Shown piece by piece: positions 24,597 through 32,903 of a DNA stretch of 49,171 nt. Under the pieces are notes generated by a model that was not told the DNA's origin, searched no databases, and was given only the letters and a program-made list of their open reading frames with translations. Both the position numbers and the translations under genes were made by a program. Origin of the DNA: Marinobacter pelagius (GTDB taxonomy: Bacteria > Pseudomonadota > Gammaproteobacteria > Pseudomonadales > Oleiphilaceae); assembly GCF_003315345.1 (NCBI RefSeq), contig NZ_QNRO01000026.1:1-49171 (forward strand), written 5' to 3'. Numbering within the stretch: position 1 is the first letter of the stretch; every line of letters starts with the position of its first letter.

Positions 24597-25546
24597 TGGG
24601 GTCTGGCACCATGCCGGAAAGCGCCTTCAATGGCCAGCGGATGCGAATGCTGGCCTTTGCGGGCGCTGTCGGGGTGGCACCACTGTTGTTTATCGGCGGA
24701 CCGGACTGGGCCTCAGGGCCTTTTTACCGGTCCGTCTGGAACCTCGGCCATATCGGCCTCTTTGCACTTCTGACGTACGCGTTAAAACCCTGGCAATGGC
24801 TCACAGGCTGGCGACTCTGGCTGGCCGCCACCGCTGCAGTCCTGTTGCTGGGTATCCTGATCGAGTGGCTGCAGTCCGGAACGGATCGGCAGGCTGACGG
24901 GCACGACATTCTGAGGAATCTGCTGGGGGTCTGGCTGGTACTTTCCTGGCGACCGGTCGTTTCCCGCAGCACCCGCGCCGATGCGCGTTCCTGGGTCCTC
25001 CCGACAGTCACCGCACTGTTACTGCTGTGCGAACTTGGCAGCACAGGCGCAGTCGCCGCCCGGCAATGGCAGGTCCACCAACAACTTCCTCTACTCTATG
25101 ATTTCCGGCAAAAGGATCCCGCCCCCTACTGGAGCGGCAATGCGGTTCCATCCGATGAACACACCTCGAACCACCCCCAAAGCCTAATGATTGAACTGGG
25201 CACGGAAACCTACTCCGGAATATCCCTGAATAATCTGCCTGCCGACTGGCGCGGCTACGAGCAGCTGACCCTCATGCTGTTCAATCCCGGGCAGGAACCG
25301 CTAACGCTTACGCTCAGGATCAACGATTTGGCCCATGACCGCGGCGACAATGCCTACGGCGATCGTTTCAACACGCGACTGGTCCTGGACCCCGGCGCCA
25401 ATACCTTCACTATCAACCTCGATGACGTCAGAAACGCGCCGGCGAGCAGGCTCATGGATATGACCAACGTACGGAGACTGGGGCTTTTCGCCGTACGCTT
25501 GCCGGCGCCCCGAACCGTTTTTCTTTCGGATCTGAGGCTGAACTGA
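24596..25546 (+). CDS. VanZ-like membrane protein with C-terminal beta-rich domain
   Basis: A 316-residue protein. The N-terminal half (about residues 15-150) has four to five membrane helices and resembles VanZ-like proteins: N-L-G-H-I-G-L-F-A-L-L-T-Y-A-L, I-L-I-E-W-L-Q-S-G-T-D-R-Q-A-D-G-H-D-I and N-L-L-G-V. The C-terminal half (about 160-316) is predicted extracytoplasmic and rich in beta-strands, with Y-S-G-I-S-L-N-N-L-P-A-D-W and W-like carbohydrate-binding-module spacing; Y-G-D-R-F-N looks like a sugar-binding domain motif. This fusion is common in marine gammaproteobacteria, but its role is unknown. It overlaps the ppiC stop by one base; ATG 24611 is an alternative start. Confidence 0.75.
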   Translation: MGSGTMPESAFNGQRMRMLAFAGAVGVAPLLFIGGPDWASGPFYRSVWNLGHIGLFALLTYALKPWQWLTGWRLWLAATAAVLLLGILIEWLQSGTDRQADGHDILRNLLGVWLVLSWRPVVSRSTRADARSWVLPTVTALLLLCELGSTGAVAARQWQVHQQLPLLYDFRQKDPAPYWSGNAVPSDEHTSNHPQSLMIELGTETYSGISLNNLPADWRGYEQLTLMLFNPGQEPLTLTLRINDLAHDRGDNAYGDRFNTRLVLDPGANTFTINLDDVRNAPASRLMDMTNVRRLGLFAVRLPAPRTVFLSDLRLN

Positions 25547-25558
25547 CCAAACGGGCAG

Positions 25559-26740
25559 CTAGCCAAGGGTCCAGGGGTTGCGGGTGATCGGCTCCGCACC
25601 ATCGTCCGTGACCAGGATGGTCTCGCTACAGCCAATGCCCCACTGGTTGGGAATGCGCAGGCAGATGGGCAGGTGGAAAACCATGCCCGCGCGGAATTCC
25701 ATGTTGCCGCCCCTGGCGATGAAACCCGAGCCTGCAACCCAGGAGGGCGGGAACTGGGCACCGACCGTATAGCCGAATACCCCGGAGAAAAACACCTTGT
25801 CGGCCAGCGGCTGGAGCGCCCGTTCGGCGTCATGGGCGGCCTGATCAAAGGTGACGCCGGGGCGAATCGAATTCAGCAGCGTGTCCACAATGCGTCGACA
25901 GCCGTCGTGGACCCGCTCCATTTCAGAGGAGGGCCGCGCGCCGGCCACAATGGTCCGCATCATGGGTGCCGTGTAGCGCTGCCAGGCGGACCCGAATTCG
26001 AGGAATACCGGATCCCCTTCCTGGATCACCGTGCGCTTGTGGTTGCAGTGAATCACGCTGCTGCGCCGCCCGGTGGTGACAATCGGCTGCATGCTCATGA
26101 ATTCACTGCCGGCTTCCAGCAGGGCCCGGGCCCCTACCGCGGCGATGTCATTATCGGTGACACCGGGGCGCACCGCCGCCACTGCCGCTTCCAGCCCCTC
26201 GGCGGTTATCCGGGCACTTTCGCGCAGCAAGCCGATCTCGGCCTGCGACTTCACGATCCGAATCTTTTTCAGCAGACCGCCGTTGTTGAGGAACCGGACA
26301 CCGGGCATCCGTGCCTTGAGTCCTTCCAGCACTCCCTGGCGCAGGGAGCCGTGCCAGGCATCGATACCGACGGTTTCAACACCGTCGTTGAGGATCTGCA
26401 TGAGCGGTTCCAGCACTTCGCCGATGCCTTCCCAGCGGTAACCACTGACCCGGGCAACCCGGGTGGTGACCATGGCCGGCCCCATTTCGATGGAGGGCAC
26501 CTGCAACAGGAGATCTTCCTGGGTGACCACCAGGGCGACATGGACGGACACTTCGAAGGTGCTATAACCGGTCAGGTAGAAGATATCGGAAGGATCGGTC
26601 AGCAGCAGCGCCCCGAAGTCTTCCCGGGCCATGCGATCCCGGACACGGGCCAGCCGCTGGTCAAATTCCTTTTCGGTAAATGGGCACTCCAACCCCCTGA
26701 GTTGCGAGGACAAGGCTTTCTGATAGGCATTGAAATCCAT
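25559..26740 (-). CDS. M24-family creatinase/aminopeptidase P-like protein
   Basis: A 393-residue protein with the pita-bread fold of M24 peptidases and an N-terminal creatinase domain (L-T-D-P-S-D-I-F-Y-L-T-G-Y-S). The metal ligands of true peptidases are mostly replaced: the first Asp becomes Glu (V-F-L-E-F-G), the second Asp position reads A-P-M-M-R-T, the His and first Glu sites read F-G-Y-T-V-G and F-H-L-P. Only the last Glu (C-S-E-T-I) seems retained. This matches metal-free relatives such as creatinase or similar hydrolases, so calling it an Xaa-Pro aminopeptidase would be wrong. ATG 26740 has GAGGAGA upstream and is preferred over the earlier start at 26761. Substrate unknown. Confidence 0.78.
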   Translation of the reverse strand: MDFNAYQKALSSQLRGLECPFTEKEFDQRLARVRDRMAREDFGALLLTDPSDIFYLTGYSTFEVSVHVALVVTQEDLLLQVPSIEMGPAMVTTRVARVSGYRWEGIGEVLEPLMQILNDGVETVGIDAWHGSLRQGVLEGLKARMPGVRFLNNGGLLKKIRIVKSQAEIGLLRESARITAEGLEAAVAAVRPGVTDNDIAAVGARALLEAGSEFMSMQPIVTTGRRSSVIHCNHKRTVIQEGDPVFLEFGSAWQRYTAPMMRTIVAGARPSSEMERVHDGCRRIVDTLLNSIRPGVTFDQAAHDAERALQPLADKVFFSGVFGYTVGAQFPPSWVAGSGFIARGGNMEFRAGMVFHLPICLRIPNQWGIGCSETILVTDDGAEPITRNPWTLG

Positions 26741-26837
26741 AGCGACTCTCCTCACTCGCATATACTAGGGAGAGTGGACCGAAATCGCGCTTTGTACAAA
26801 TTTCACACACCGGAAAATTCAATTACCGGGAGCAGAT

Positions 26838-27917
26838 ATGGACTGCAAAAGACAGCCCAGCGGAGCGGTACAGGTCAGCGTTGAGCTGGGCGCCCTGACC
26901 AGCGTGGCCAAAGACCCGCAGGTGGCGGTTCGAGTTGGGCCGGTGGTGGCCTCCCTGGTCAACGGCGTGGGCGGCGACCCGCTGTTGCAGTTGCGACTGC
27001 TGCATGAATCCAGGAGCCTGCTGTTTGACCTGGGCGATACCGGCCGTATGCCCCTGCGCTCCGCCCACCAGGTCAGTGATGTCTTTATCAGCCATTGCCA
27101 CGCTGACCACATCGGCGGATTCATGTGGTTCCTGCGCAGCCGCATAGGCCACTTTCCACCCTGCCGGTTGTTCGGACCGCCCGGGCTGATGCAGCACATC
27201 ACCGGCATGATCAGCGGCATCCTGTGGGACCGGGTCGAGGATCGGGGCCCCCGATTTGTGGTACACGAGTGGCACGGGGACCATCTCAAACGATGGAAAA
27301 TCACCGCGGGTGAATCGACACCCACGCCCCTGGAAGATGCGCCCACGCCCGACGGTGTGCTTTACCGGGAGCCGGAATTCCAGGTGCGTGCGGCCTTGCT
27401 GGACCATGGCACCCCGGTTCTGGCTTACGCTTGGGAGCCCTTTGGCAAGCTGCAGGTGCGCAGCGACCGTCTGAACGCGATGGGTTTGCAACCGGGATCC
27501 TGGCTACACGATCTGAAAATGGCGGTGTTGCGCAAACGGCCTGACGAGCTGATTTCACCGGATGCCTCCTGCGCCTGGCGGGCGGAGGATCTGGCCCGAC
27601 AGCTGCTGATCCAGGCACCCGGAGACAAGGTGGTCTATGGCACAGACTTCGCGGATACCCCGGAAAACATGGAGAAAATGACCGCCCTGGCACACGGCGC
27701 CCACACCCTGTTCTGCGAGGCTTCATTCATGAACGCGGACGAGGCCCAGGCCCACCGGACCCACCACCTCACTACCCGGGCCTGCGCCCGGATTGCCAAT
27801 GAGGCACAGGTCCGGCAATTGATCGCGTTCCATTTTTCCCACCGTTATGAACGCAAACGGGAGGCCGTTTACCGGGAACTCGGGGAGTTTACTGACCGCC
27901 TGGTGATTCCGGACTGA
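26838..27917 (+). CDS. RNase Z-like metallo-beta-lactamase-fold hydrolase
   Basis: A 359-residue MBL-fold protein. The metal motif H-C-H-A-D-H-I-G-G lies near residues 85-93, with D-H-G (L-L-D-H-G-T-P), G-T-D-F-A-D and the final H-F-S-H-R-Y that bears the last His. The order and spacing, including the H-H-L-T-T-R-A-C-A-R-I-A segment, resemble RNase Z/arylsulfatase-type MBL proteins, but the RNase Z exosite arm is not obvious and the protein starts with an extra segment of about 60 residues. It is not necessarily a tRNA 3' nuclease. GGGAG precedes the ATG. The 3' end overlaps the convergent DUF2059 gene by 29 bp. Confidence 0.82.
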   Translation: MDCKRQPSGAVQVSVELGALTSVAKDPQVAVRVGPVVASLVNGVGGDPLLQLRLLHESRSLLFDLGDTGRMPLRSAHQVSDVFISHCHADHIGGFMWFLRSRIGHFPPCRLFGPPGLMQHITGMISGILWDRVEDRGPRFVVHEWHGDHLKRWKITAGESTPTPLEDAPTPDGVLYREPEFQVRAALLDHGTPVLAYAWEPFGKLQVRSDRLNAMGLQPGSWLHDLKMAVLRKRPDELISPDASCAWRAEDLARQLLIQAPGDKVVYGTDFADTPENMEKMTALAHGAHTLFCEASFMNADEAQAHRTHHLTTRACARIANEAQVRQLIAFHFSHRYERKREAVYRELGEFTDRLVIPD

Positions 27918-28719
27918 GGAAGCGGGACATCTGCTTGCCCACGCTTTCCACCGGTTCGGTTATGGCCTGCTGGATACTGTTGGTAACCACGCGGGAAAAT
28001 GCCGAGCCGGCGTCGCTTTCGAGGAAGTCCAGATACAGGTCAAGTTCCTGGGTGCTGATGTTGCGGTAGGTATACAGATAACTGTCGTAGACCTGCTGTT
28101 CCATCATGCCGCGCAGCATGCTCCGCTGTCCCTCGATACGCTGGCGCAATTGCTCGTAGTGCACGGAGTCGGTGCTCAGTGCGGCCATCGCTGTCGCCAT
28201 ACCCAGCTGAACCGCAATGGACGTGTCCACGGCGCTTTCGGTGGCACGGGATGCGCGATCAAACCGGTCAAACATGCGGGCCCTTTCGGTACCCTGGTAC
28301 TTTTCATTCAGGGCCGGGGCCTGTGCCCGAACCTGCTGCCAGCTGTCGGGGGCCGATGCGGCGATTTCCACTTCGGCTATCTTCCGCGCCACGGGTGTCT
28401 CATACCAGTCACGCACCGCTTCCAACTGTGCATCCGAGAGGTTCTCGTCCAGGTCGGCGATGATCCGGCGTTCGATGTCCTCGGCCCGGAAACTGCTGCT
28501 GACAATACTCCCCAGGGTTTCCGCCACCATCGGCGGTACCTGGCCACTGCGCTTCATGCCCTCGCGAATCCCCTGGCTCATCATCGCCGGGTATTGGGCA
28601 ACAATGTCGTCAATGGGGGACGCCGCCAGCACCTGTTGGGCGCTCGGGGCGCCATGGGCCATCCCGCCCGCCAGCAGCGTTACGACTAAAAGAGGTTTAA
28701 CTAGGGTGCCAAGTCTCAT
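27889..28719 (-). CDS. DUF2059 exported protein
   Basis: A 276-residue protein with a cleavable signal peptide (residues 1-23, A-H-G-A site) and a helical mature domain. The DUF2059 pattern is visible: Y-P-A-M-M-S-Q-G near the N-terminus, then D-A-Q-L-E-A-V-R-D-W-Y-E-T-P-V-A-R-K-I-A-E, and a second similar repeat L-D-L-Y-L-D-F-L-E-S-D-A-G-S-A-F-S. The two similar blocks suggest a duplicated domain. Function unknown, probably periplasmic. Its start is divergent from the SLT-domain gene with a 90-bp gap. Confidence 0.8.
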   Translation of the reverse strand: MRLGTLVKPLLVVTLLAGGMAHGAPSAQQVLAASPIDDIVAQYPAMMSQGIREGMKRSGQVPPMVAETLGSIVSSSFRAEDIERRIIADLDENLSDAQLEAVRDWYETPVARKIAEVEIAASAPDSWQQVRAQAPALNEKYQGTERARMFDRFDRASRATESAVDTSIAVQLGMATAMAALSTDSVHYEQLRQRIEGQRSMLRGMMEQQVYDSYLYTYRNISTQELDLYLDFLESDAGSAFSRVVTNSIQQAITEPVESVGKQMSRFLSPESPGGQ

Positions 28720-28809
28720 TTCACTATTATCCTGGGTTGGGAATACCGCCGTTTATGACACGGCCGCAGGCCCCTCAGCAAGCCATTCAGAGCCGCGGGA
28801 GATGACAGT

Positions 28810-29538
28810 TTGGTAGGGAAATCGCGCAAACCACGCCCCCGGCGCAGACAGCGCCGCGGCAAGCGCCTTAATGTGTGGCGTGCGCGGGCAAAGTGGTATG
28901 GATTACCGGTTCTGGGCTTGCTGATGGGCGTGTGGGCTACCCTCCGGTTCAGCCTGCTGGCCCCGGATCCGCCCGCCAACCCGGACAACCTGTGCGAGAT
29001 TTTCCGGGAACACACCGTCTGGTACGACTACGCCCGTGCCTCCCAGGAAAAATGGGGAACGCCCATCGCCACACAGATGGCCTTCGTGTACTACGAATCC
29101 TCGTTCCGCAGTCATGCCCGGCCGCCGCGGACCCTGCTCTGGGGGCTGATCCCATGGACCCGGCCCACCACCGCCTTCGGCTACGCCCAGGCGCTGGACC
29201 CGGCCTGGCGGGAATATCTGGCAGCCAACGATGGCGGCTGGCTGACCGTGCGCTCGGACATGGCATACGCACTGGATTTCGTGGGCTGGTACAACCGCCT
29301 GAGCCATGAACACCTGGGTATTCCCTTCACTGCTCCCCGGGAGCTCTACCTGGCCTACCACGAAGGTCGCGGCGGCTATACCCGCAGAACCTATGACCAG
29401 AAGCCGGAGATCCAGGCACTCGCTGCCCGGGTCCGCAGTCGGGCGTTCCGCTACCATAACCAGCTGCAGCAGTGCGAACAGGAGTTCCAGTGCTGGCGCT
29501 GGTACCAGTTCTGGCCCTTCTGCCAGGCGGAGCCTTGA
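28810..29538 (+). CDS. SLT-domain (lytic-transglycosylase-like) protein
   Basis: A 242-residue protein with a very basic N-terminus (R-R-R-Q-R-R-G-K-R), one membrane anchor (about residues 30-50), and an SLT-like domain. The likely catalytic Glu is in V-Y-Y-E-S-S-F-R, followed by A-F-G-Y-A-Q-A, Y-L-A-Y-H-E-G and G-G-Y-T-R. This would cleave peptidoglycan glycan strands in the periplasm. The start is TTG at 28810, supported by GGGAG seven bases upstream; no ATG lies before the basic segment. The stop abuts the LysR gene stop directly (TGA then TCA), tail to tail with no gap. Confidence 0.8.
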   Translation: MVGKSRKPRPRRRQRRGKRLNVWRARAKWYGLPVLGLLMGVWATLRFSLLAPDPPANPDNLCEIFREHTVWYDYARASQEKWGTPIATQMAFVYYESSFRSHARPPRTLLWGLIPWTRPTTAFGYAQALDPAWREYLAANDGGWLTVRSDMAYALDFVGWYNRLSHEHLGIPFTAPRELYLAYHEGRGGYTRRTYDQKPEIQALAARVRSRAFRYHNQLQQCEQEFQCWRWYQFWPFCQAEP

Positions 29539-30438
29539 TCAGAAGGTGGTGCTGATCTCGATCGCCGATTCCAGCGCCCGCAGCCGATCCACCATGAATT
29601 CCATGACGATGCGTACCCGGGCCATCTGCTGGGTATCCTGGTTGACGTGTAACCACAGATCCACGCTTTCACCCTCCAGCGGATCCGATAACCTCCGCAG
29701 CTCTTTGGCGCTCTCACCGACAAAACAGGGCAACACAGCCAGCCCGGCGCCGGCCCTGGCCAGGGCGGCCATGGACTGCAGGCTGTTGCAGCGGATCACC
29801 GAGGTGACATTCTTGAGGTGCTTGCGGTACCAGCGTCCGGTCGCCAACTGACTGAAGGTCTCGTCCGGGATGATCCAGAGGCAGTCCTCCGGCCGGTTAT
29901 CGATGTCCATATCCCGGTTGCGCCGGCAATAGCGGGCGGAACCGTAGACCGCGGATTCAACAGCGGCAATGCGCTCCCCTTCCAGCGTGGCCTGGGGCTT
30001 GTTTTCCGGCCGGAGGGTGAGATCCGCTTCCCGGTGCGAGAGGTTGGCCACGTCGTTGTCGGTGAGCACTTCCAGCTCGATATCCGGAAACTCCCGGACC
30101 AGTTCCGCCAGGATCGGGCTGAGCAGCTCGTTCAGCATCATGTCTTCGGCCGCGATCCGGACCTTACCCACTGGTGCAGAATCTCCGCCAACCAGTTTGC
30201 GCTCCAGGTTTTCCATGTCCGTGGCCAGTCTTTCGGCCTCCCGGAAGGCCATCTCTCCCACAGGCGTCAGCTGCAATCCGTTCTGATTGCGTTCAAAAAA
30301 CTGCACACCCAGAGACTCTTCCATCTGATCGAGTCGTCTCAGAACAGTGGTTTGGTGCACACCCAGCAATTCACCGGCCTTTGCAAGCGTTCCGCCTATT
30401 GCAAGAGCCCTAATATATCGAAGATAATCCCAGTCCAT
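29539..30438 (-). CDS. LysR-family transcriptional regulator
   Basis: A 299-residue regulator. The helix-turn-helix is at about residues 15-60: G-T-L-A-K-A-G-E-L-L-G-V-H-Q-T-T-V-L-R-R, with D-Q-M-E-E-S-L-G-V-Q-F-F-E-R wing. The effector domain begins around residue 90 with V-R-I-A-A-E. It resembles LysR proteins with a short M-D-W-D-Y-L-R start; ATG 30438 is chosen, GTG 30444 being the alternative. It is divergent from a 64-aa small protein gene with a 130-bp gap containing TGCA-TATT-TGCA (30445-30456), so that small gene may be its target. Confidence 0.88.
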   Translation of the reverse strand: MDWDYLRYIRALAIGGTLAKAGELLGVHQTTVLRRLDQMEESLGVQFFERNQNGLQLTPVGEMAFREAERLATDMENLERKLVGGDSAPVGKVRIAAEDMMLNELLSPILAELVREFPDIELEVLTDNDVANLSHREADLTLRPENKPQATLEGERIAAVESAVYGSARYCRRNRDMDIDNRPEDCLWIIPDETFSQLATGRWYRKHLKNVTSVIRCNSLQSMAALARAGAGLAVLPCFVGESAKELRRLSDPLEGESVDLWLHVNQDTQQMARVRIVMEFMVDRLRALESAIEISTTF

Positions 30439-30479
30439 AATCACTGCATATTTGCAACGCGGATACGGAGTTTAACGTA

Positions 30480-30508
30480 TTCAAGCTGCAAAAAAGAATC
30501 CTTAGAAT
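30480..30508 (+). promoter_or_regulatory. Candidate sigma-70 promoter for the 64-aa gene
   Basis: TTCAAG (30480-30485) and TAGAAT (30503-30508) are separated by 17 bp, a good fit to a sigma-70 promoter. The start codon follows 60 bp later. This is pattern matching only. Confidence 0.4.
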
Positions 30509-30568
30509 AGTCTGTAAATTAAAGGTAGATCGCTAATCAATCCACCCGATGAAAAGGAGGAAGGCGCT

Positions 30569-30763
30569 ATGACTCAGAACCATATCGCAACCGTAAACCC
30601 GCTGCCGTCCAGTATCCTCCACAATAGTGCTGAGGTCAGGCGCCAGTATACCCGTACTGCAGTAAAGCAGGCGGCGCAGTTTATCAGTCGCAAGGTGCGC
30701 ATTTTCAACCGCAAGGCTGCGGTTGTGGCTCAGGATATGCCTCAGGTTCAGGGTGGACACTGA
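30569..30763 (+). CDS. 64-aa basic small protein of unknown function
   Basis: A 64-residue protein I do not recognise. It is basic (many Arg/Lys, especially from residue 24 to 48), has no signal peptide or membrane helix, and ends in Q-V-Q-G-G-H. Evidence that it is real is strong for its size: AAGGAGGAAGG-type ribosome binding site seven bases before the ATG, a plausible promoter, and a strong intrinsic terminator 43 bp after the stop. A frame on the opposite strand (30533-30760) lacks such signals. It may be a nucleic-acid-binding or regulatory peptide, which is an inference from charge alone. Confidence 0.7.
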   Translation: MTQNHIATVNPLPSSILHNSAEVRRQYTRTAVKQAAQFISRKVRIFNRKAAVVAQDMPQVQGGH

Positions 30764-30805
30764 TTCACTACAGGTGATTCAGGTCAGAGAACAGCCCAAA
30801 GAAAA

Positions 30806-30836
30806 ACGCCGGCGAGCAATCGCCGGCGTTTTTTTG
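30806..30836. terminator. Strong bidirectional terminator
   Basis: ACGCCGGCGA (30806-30815) and TCGCCGGCGT (30820-30829) form a perfect 10-bp stem with loop GCAA, preceded by AAAAA and followed by seven T. It terminates the 64-aa gene and, read on the other strand, the convergent acyl-CoA synthetase. Confidence 0.93.
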
Positions 30837-30855
30837 TTGGCTCGAAGAAAAGTAA

Positions 30856-32538
30856 TCAGAACTCCCAGACCACCTTGCTGTTGCGCGCAAACCAGTCTTC
30901 CATCCTGTTGTTATAGAAGTCCTCGATCACATTGCGCTTGATCTTCATGGTGGGCGTGAGCATGCCGTTTTCCATGGTCCAGGGCTCCTTCACGACCACC
31001 ACAAAGGCGACCTTTTCATGGGCCTCGCAGGCCGCATTTACGGCGTCCAGCTCCGCCGCCAGCTCCTGCTCGAGCTGTGAGCGGTCGGCACCCCGTTCCA
31101 GCTGATCCCGTGCTTCCTCGGATAACAGCATCATCAGGCAGGGCTGCGGCTGATTGGCTCCGGCCACACAGACCACCTCGGCCTGAGGGTGATTGAAGCG
31201 GTTCTCGATCGGCACCGGCACCACGTATTTGCCTTTCGAGGTCTTGAACAGATCCTTGACCCTGCCGGTGATCCGCAGAAACCCCTGGTTGTCAATTTCA
31301 CCCATGTCGCCAGTCTTCAGGAAGCCATCGTCGGTAAGGTCCTCCCGCGTCTTCTCCTCATTCTTGTAATAACCGAGCATCTGGCCCGGACTCCGGACCT
31401 GAACTTCGCCGCCCTCACCGATCCGGTGTTCAACCCCGGGGTTGGCCATGCCCACATACCCGGCCCTGGCCTGGCCCGGGCGGTTGGCATGGGAATACCC
31501 GAAGTTCTCCGACATTCCGTACACCTCCAGCAGCTCCAGGCCCAGGTTGCGGTACCAGGAGACGATCTCTGCGGACAGGGGGGCGGCGCCGGTGAGTGCA
31601 GCACGACAGTGGTCCAGGCCCAGTTGCCGGAGCACCTTTTTCTTCACCATCGAGTTCAGGATCGGGATGTTGAACAACAGCTTCTGCTTTTTCGGCGGCA
31701 ACTTGGCATTCACGCCCAGGTAGAACTTCATCCACAGGCGGGGCACCGAGAAAAACAGCGTTGGCCTGGCCCGCTGCAGGTCTTCCTGGAAAGTATCCAG
31801 GGAGTTGGCGAAATAGAGATGGAAGCCGAAATACAGGGACTGGGTCTCCACCGCCGCCCGCTCCGCCACATGGGCCAGGGGCAGGTACGACAACATGCGC
31901 TCCTCGGAACTGACCGGGAACAGTTGCTGCAGACCGTCCGCCACGGAAATCATGTTCCGGAAACTGTGCATGACACCCTTCGGACGACCGGTGGAACCGG
32001 AGGTGTAGACAATCGTGGCCAGGTCATCCGGGTCGGGTATCCGGGGTTCGGCGGGCTCCTGTTCGGCAATGATCTGAAGCCACTTCGGCGTGTCATCCCG
32101 GGGCGACAGCGGCAGGGAAATAATCGGAAGATCGGCAGGCAGGCTGCCCTTGATATCGTTCCAGCCGTCGGCAGTGCCATCCATCTTGCCCAGGAATAGC
32201 AGCCTGGCCTCGCTGTGCTCCAGGATATAGGCCGCGGTTTCCCCGTTGAGAGTCGGGTAAAGCGGCACACTGACATGACCGGCTGCCCAGATCGCCAGGT
32301 CCGCCAGGATCCAGTAGGCACTGTTCTTGCCCAGCAGTCCGATGTTGCTCCGGTCCGGCAGGTCCAGGCTCATCAGATAACCGGCCATCCGGGAAACCTG
32401 ATCGACCGCCTGCTTCCAGGTGATATCTTCCACGCGGCCATCGGGATAGGGCTGGGTGAGATAGACGTTATCGGGGGTTTGCTCCGCCCAGTAATAGAGA
32501 CAGTGCAGCGAGGTCTGCTTGCGAGGATCTACCGCCAT
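30856..32538 (-). CDS. Long-chain acyl-CoA synthetase, LACS type
   Basis: A 560-residue AMP-forming acyl-CoA synthetase. P-loop Y-T-S-G-S-T-G-R-P-K-G-V near residue 185, then S-Y-L-P-L-A-H-V-A-E-R (typical of long-chain and bacterial AMP-dependent synthetases resembling eukaryotic ACSL), Y-G-M-S-E-N-F-G, T-G-D-M-G-E-I and G-R-V-K-D-L-F-K-T-S-K-G-K-Y-V. It activates long-chain fatty acids or similar carboxylic acids. AGGAG is six bases before ATG. The leader on the minus strand is A-rich with AACAACAA and AACAATAACAA runs, and a plausible promoter lies at about 32600-32630. Confidence 0.88.
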   Translation of the reverse strand: MAVDPRKQTSLHCLYYWAEQTPDNVYLTQPYPDGRVEDITWKQAVDQVSRMAGYLMSLDLPDRSNIGLLGKNSAYWILADLAIWAAGHVSVPLYPTLNGETAAYILEHSEARLLFLGKMDGTADGWNDIKGSLPADLPIISLPLSPRDDTPKWLQIIAEQEPAEPRIPDPDDLATIVYTSGSTGRPKGVMHSFRNMISVADGLQQLFPVSSEERMLSYLPLAHVAERAAVETQSLYFGFHLYFANSLDTFQEDLQRARPTLFFSVPRLWMKFYLGVNAKLPPKKQKLLFNIPILNSMVKKKVLRQLGLDHCRAALTGAAPLSAEIVSWYRNLGLELLEVYGMSENFGYSHANRPGQARAGYVGMANPGVEHRIGEGGEVQVRSPGQMLGYYKNEEKTREDLTDDGFLKTGDMGEIDNQGFLRITGRVKDLFKTSKGKYVVPVPIENRFNHPQAEVVCVAGANQPQPCLMMLLSEEARDQLERGADRSQLEQELAAELDAVNAACEAHEKVAFVVVVKEPWTMENGMLTPTMKIKRNVIEDFYNNRMEDWFARNSKVVWEF

Positions 32539-32604
32539 TCGTAACTCCTGATTGTTATTGTTCAGCCGGTGTTGCGCGGTGCTTTATTGTTGTTATGACT
32601 CTAC

Positions 32605-32632
32605 CTGCATAGTAGCGGACCTTGCCTTGGCC
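32605..32632 (-). promoter_or_regulatory. Candidate promoter of the LACS gene
   Basis: On the minus strand TTGAGG and TACTAT are 16 bp apart, with the transcript expected to start near the sequence GAGTCATAACAAC. The same 13-mer lies in the leader of the hydrolase gene at 44063-44950. Weak evidence. Confidence 0.3.
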
Positions 32633-32780
32633 TCAATAGCAATAAAGAACGTCCCGGTTGGCCAATTCGTCCGCCCTGAGAAGTTGTTCAAAAAATAAAC
32701 CGTGACATTAATCAAGACTGGTCTACAGTGAGAGTTACAGCGTATCCAACAAGCAGTCGCATCAATGTCTGGAGATGACT

Positions 32781-32888
32781 ATGAAAACATCGACTCGCTC
32801 GGCTCTGATCTTCCCCGCCTGGGGTGTGATCCTCATTGGCTCTGCGGCCTTTTTCTATTGCGCCTATGCGGGCCTGCTGGGCAGCTGA
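32781..32888 (+). CDS. 35-aa single-helix membrane peptide
   Basis: ATG at 32781 with GGAG six bases upstream opens a 35-codon frame ending in TGA at 32886-32888. The peptide has a charged, Ser/Thr-rich start, then one hydrophobic helix (from about residue 8 to 33, with F-P-A-W-G-V-I-L-I-G and a single Cys), so it should sit in the inner membrane. Such peptides often act as small subunits of a transporter or oxidase, but no partner is adjacent: it lies between the divergent LACS gene and the convergent Lrp gene. Function unknown. Confidence 0.55.
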   Translation: MKTSTRSALIFPAWGVILIGSAAFFYCAYAGLLGS

Positions 32889-32903
32889 CACCAGCAATCC
32901 GTA

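Noticed and set aside
25673..26884. A 403-codon open frame antisense to the M24 gene
   Set aside because: It is the mirror of a well-supported gene in a GC-rich genome, has no family resemblance and crosses the start region of the true gene.
30533..30760. 75-codon minus-strand frame opposite the 64-aa gene
   Set aside because: No ribosome binding site or promoter; all signals support the plus-strand frame.
31189..32199. A 336-codon open frame antisense to the LACS gene
   Set aside because: Shadow of a clear acyl-CoA synthetase; composition and motifs support only the minus-strand gene.
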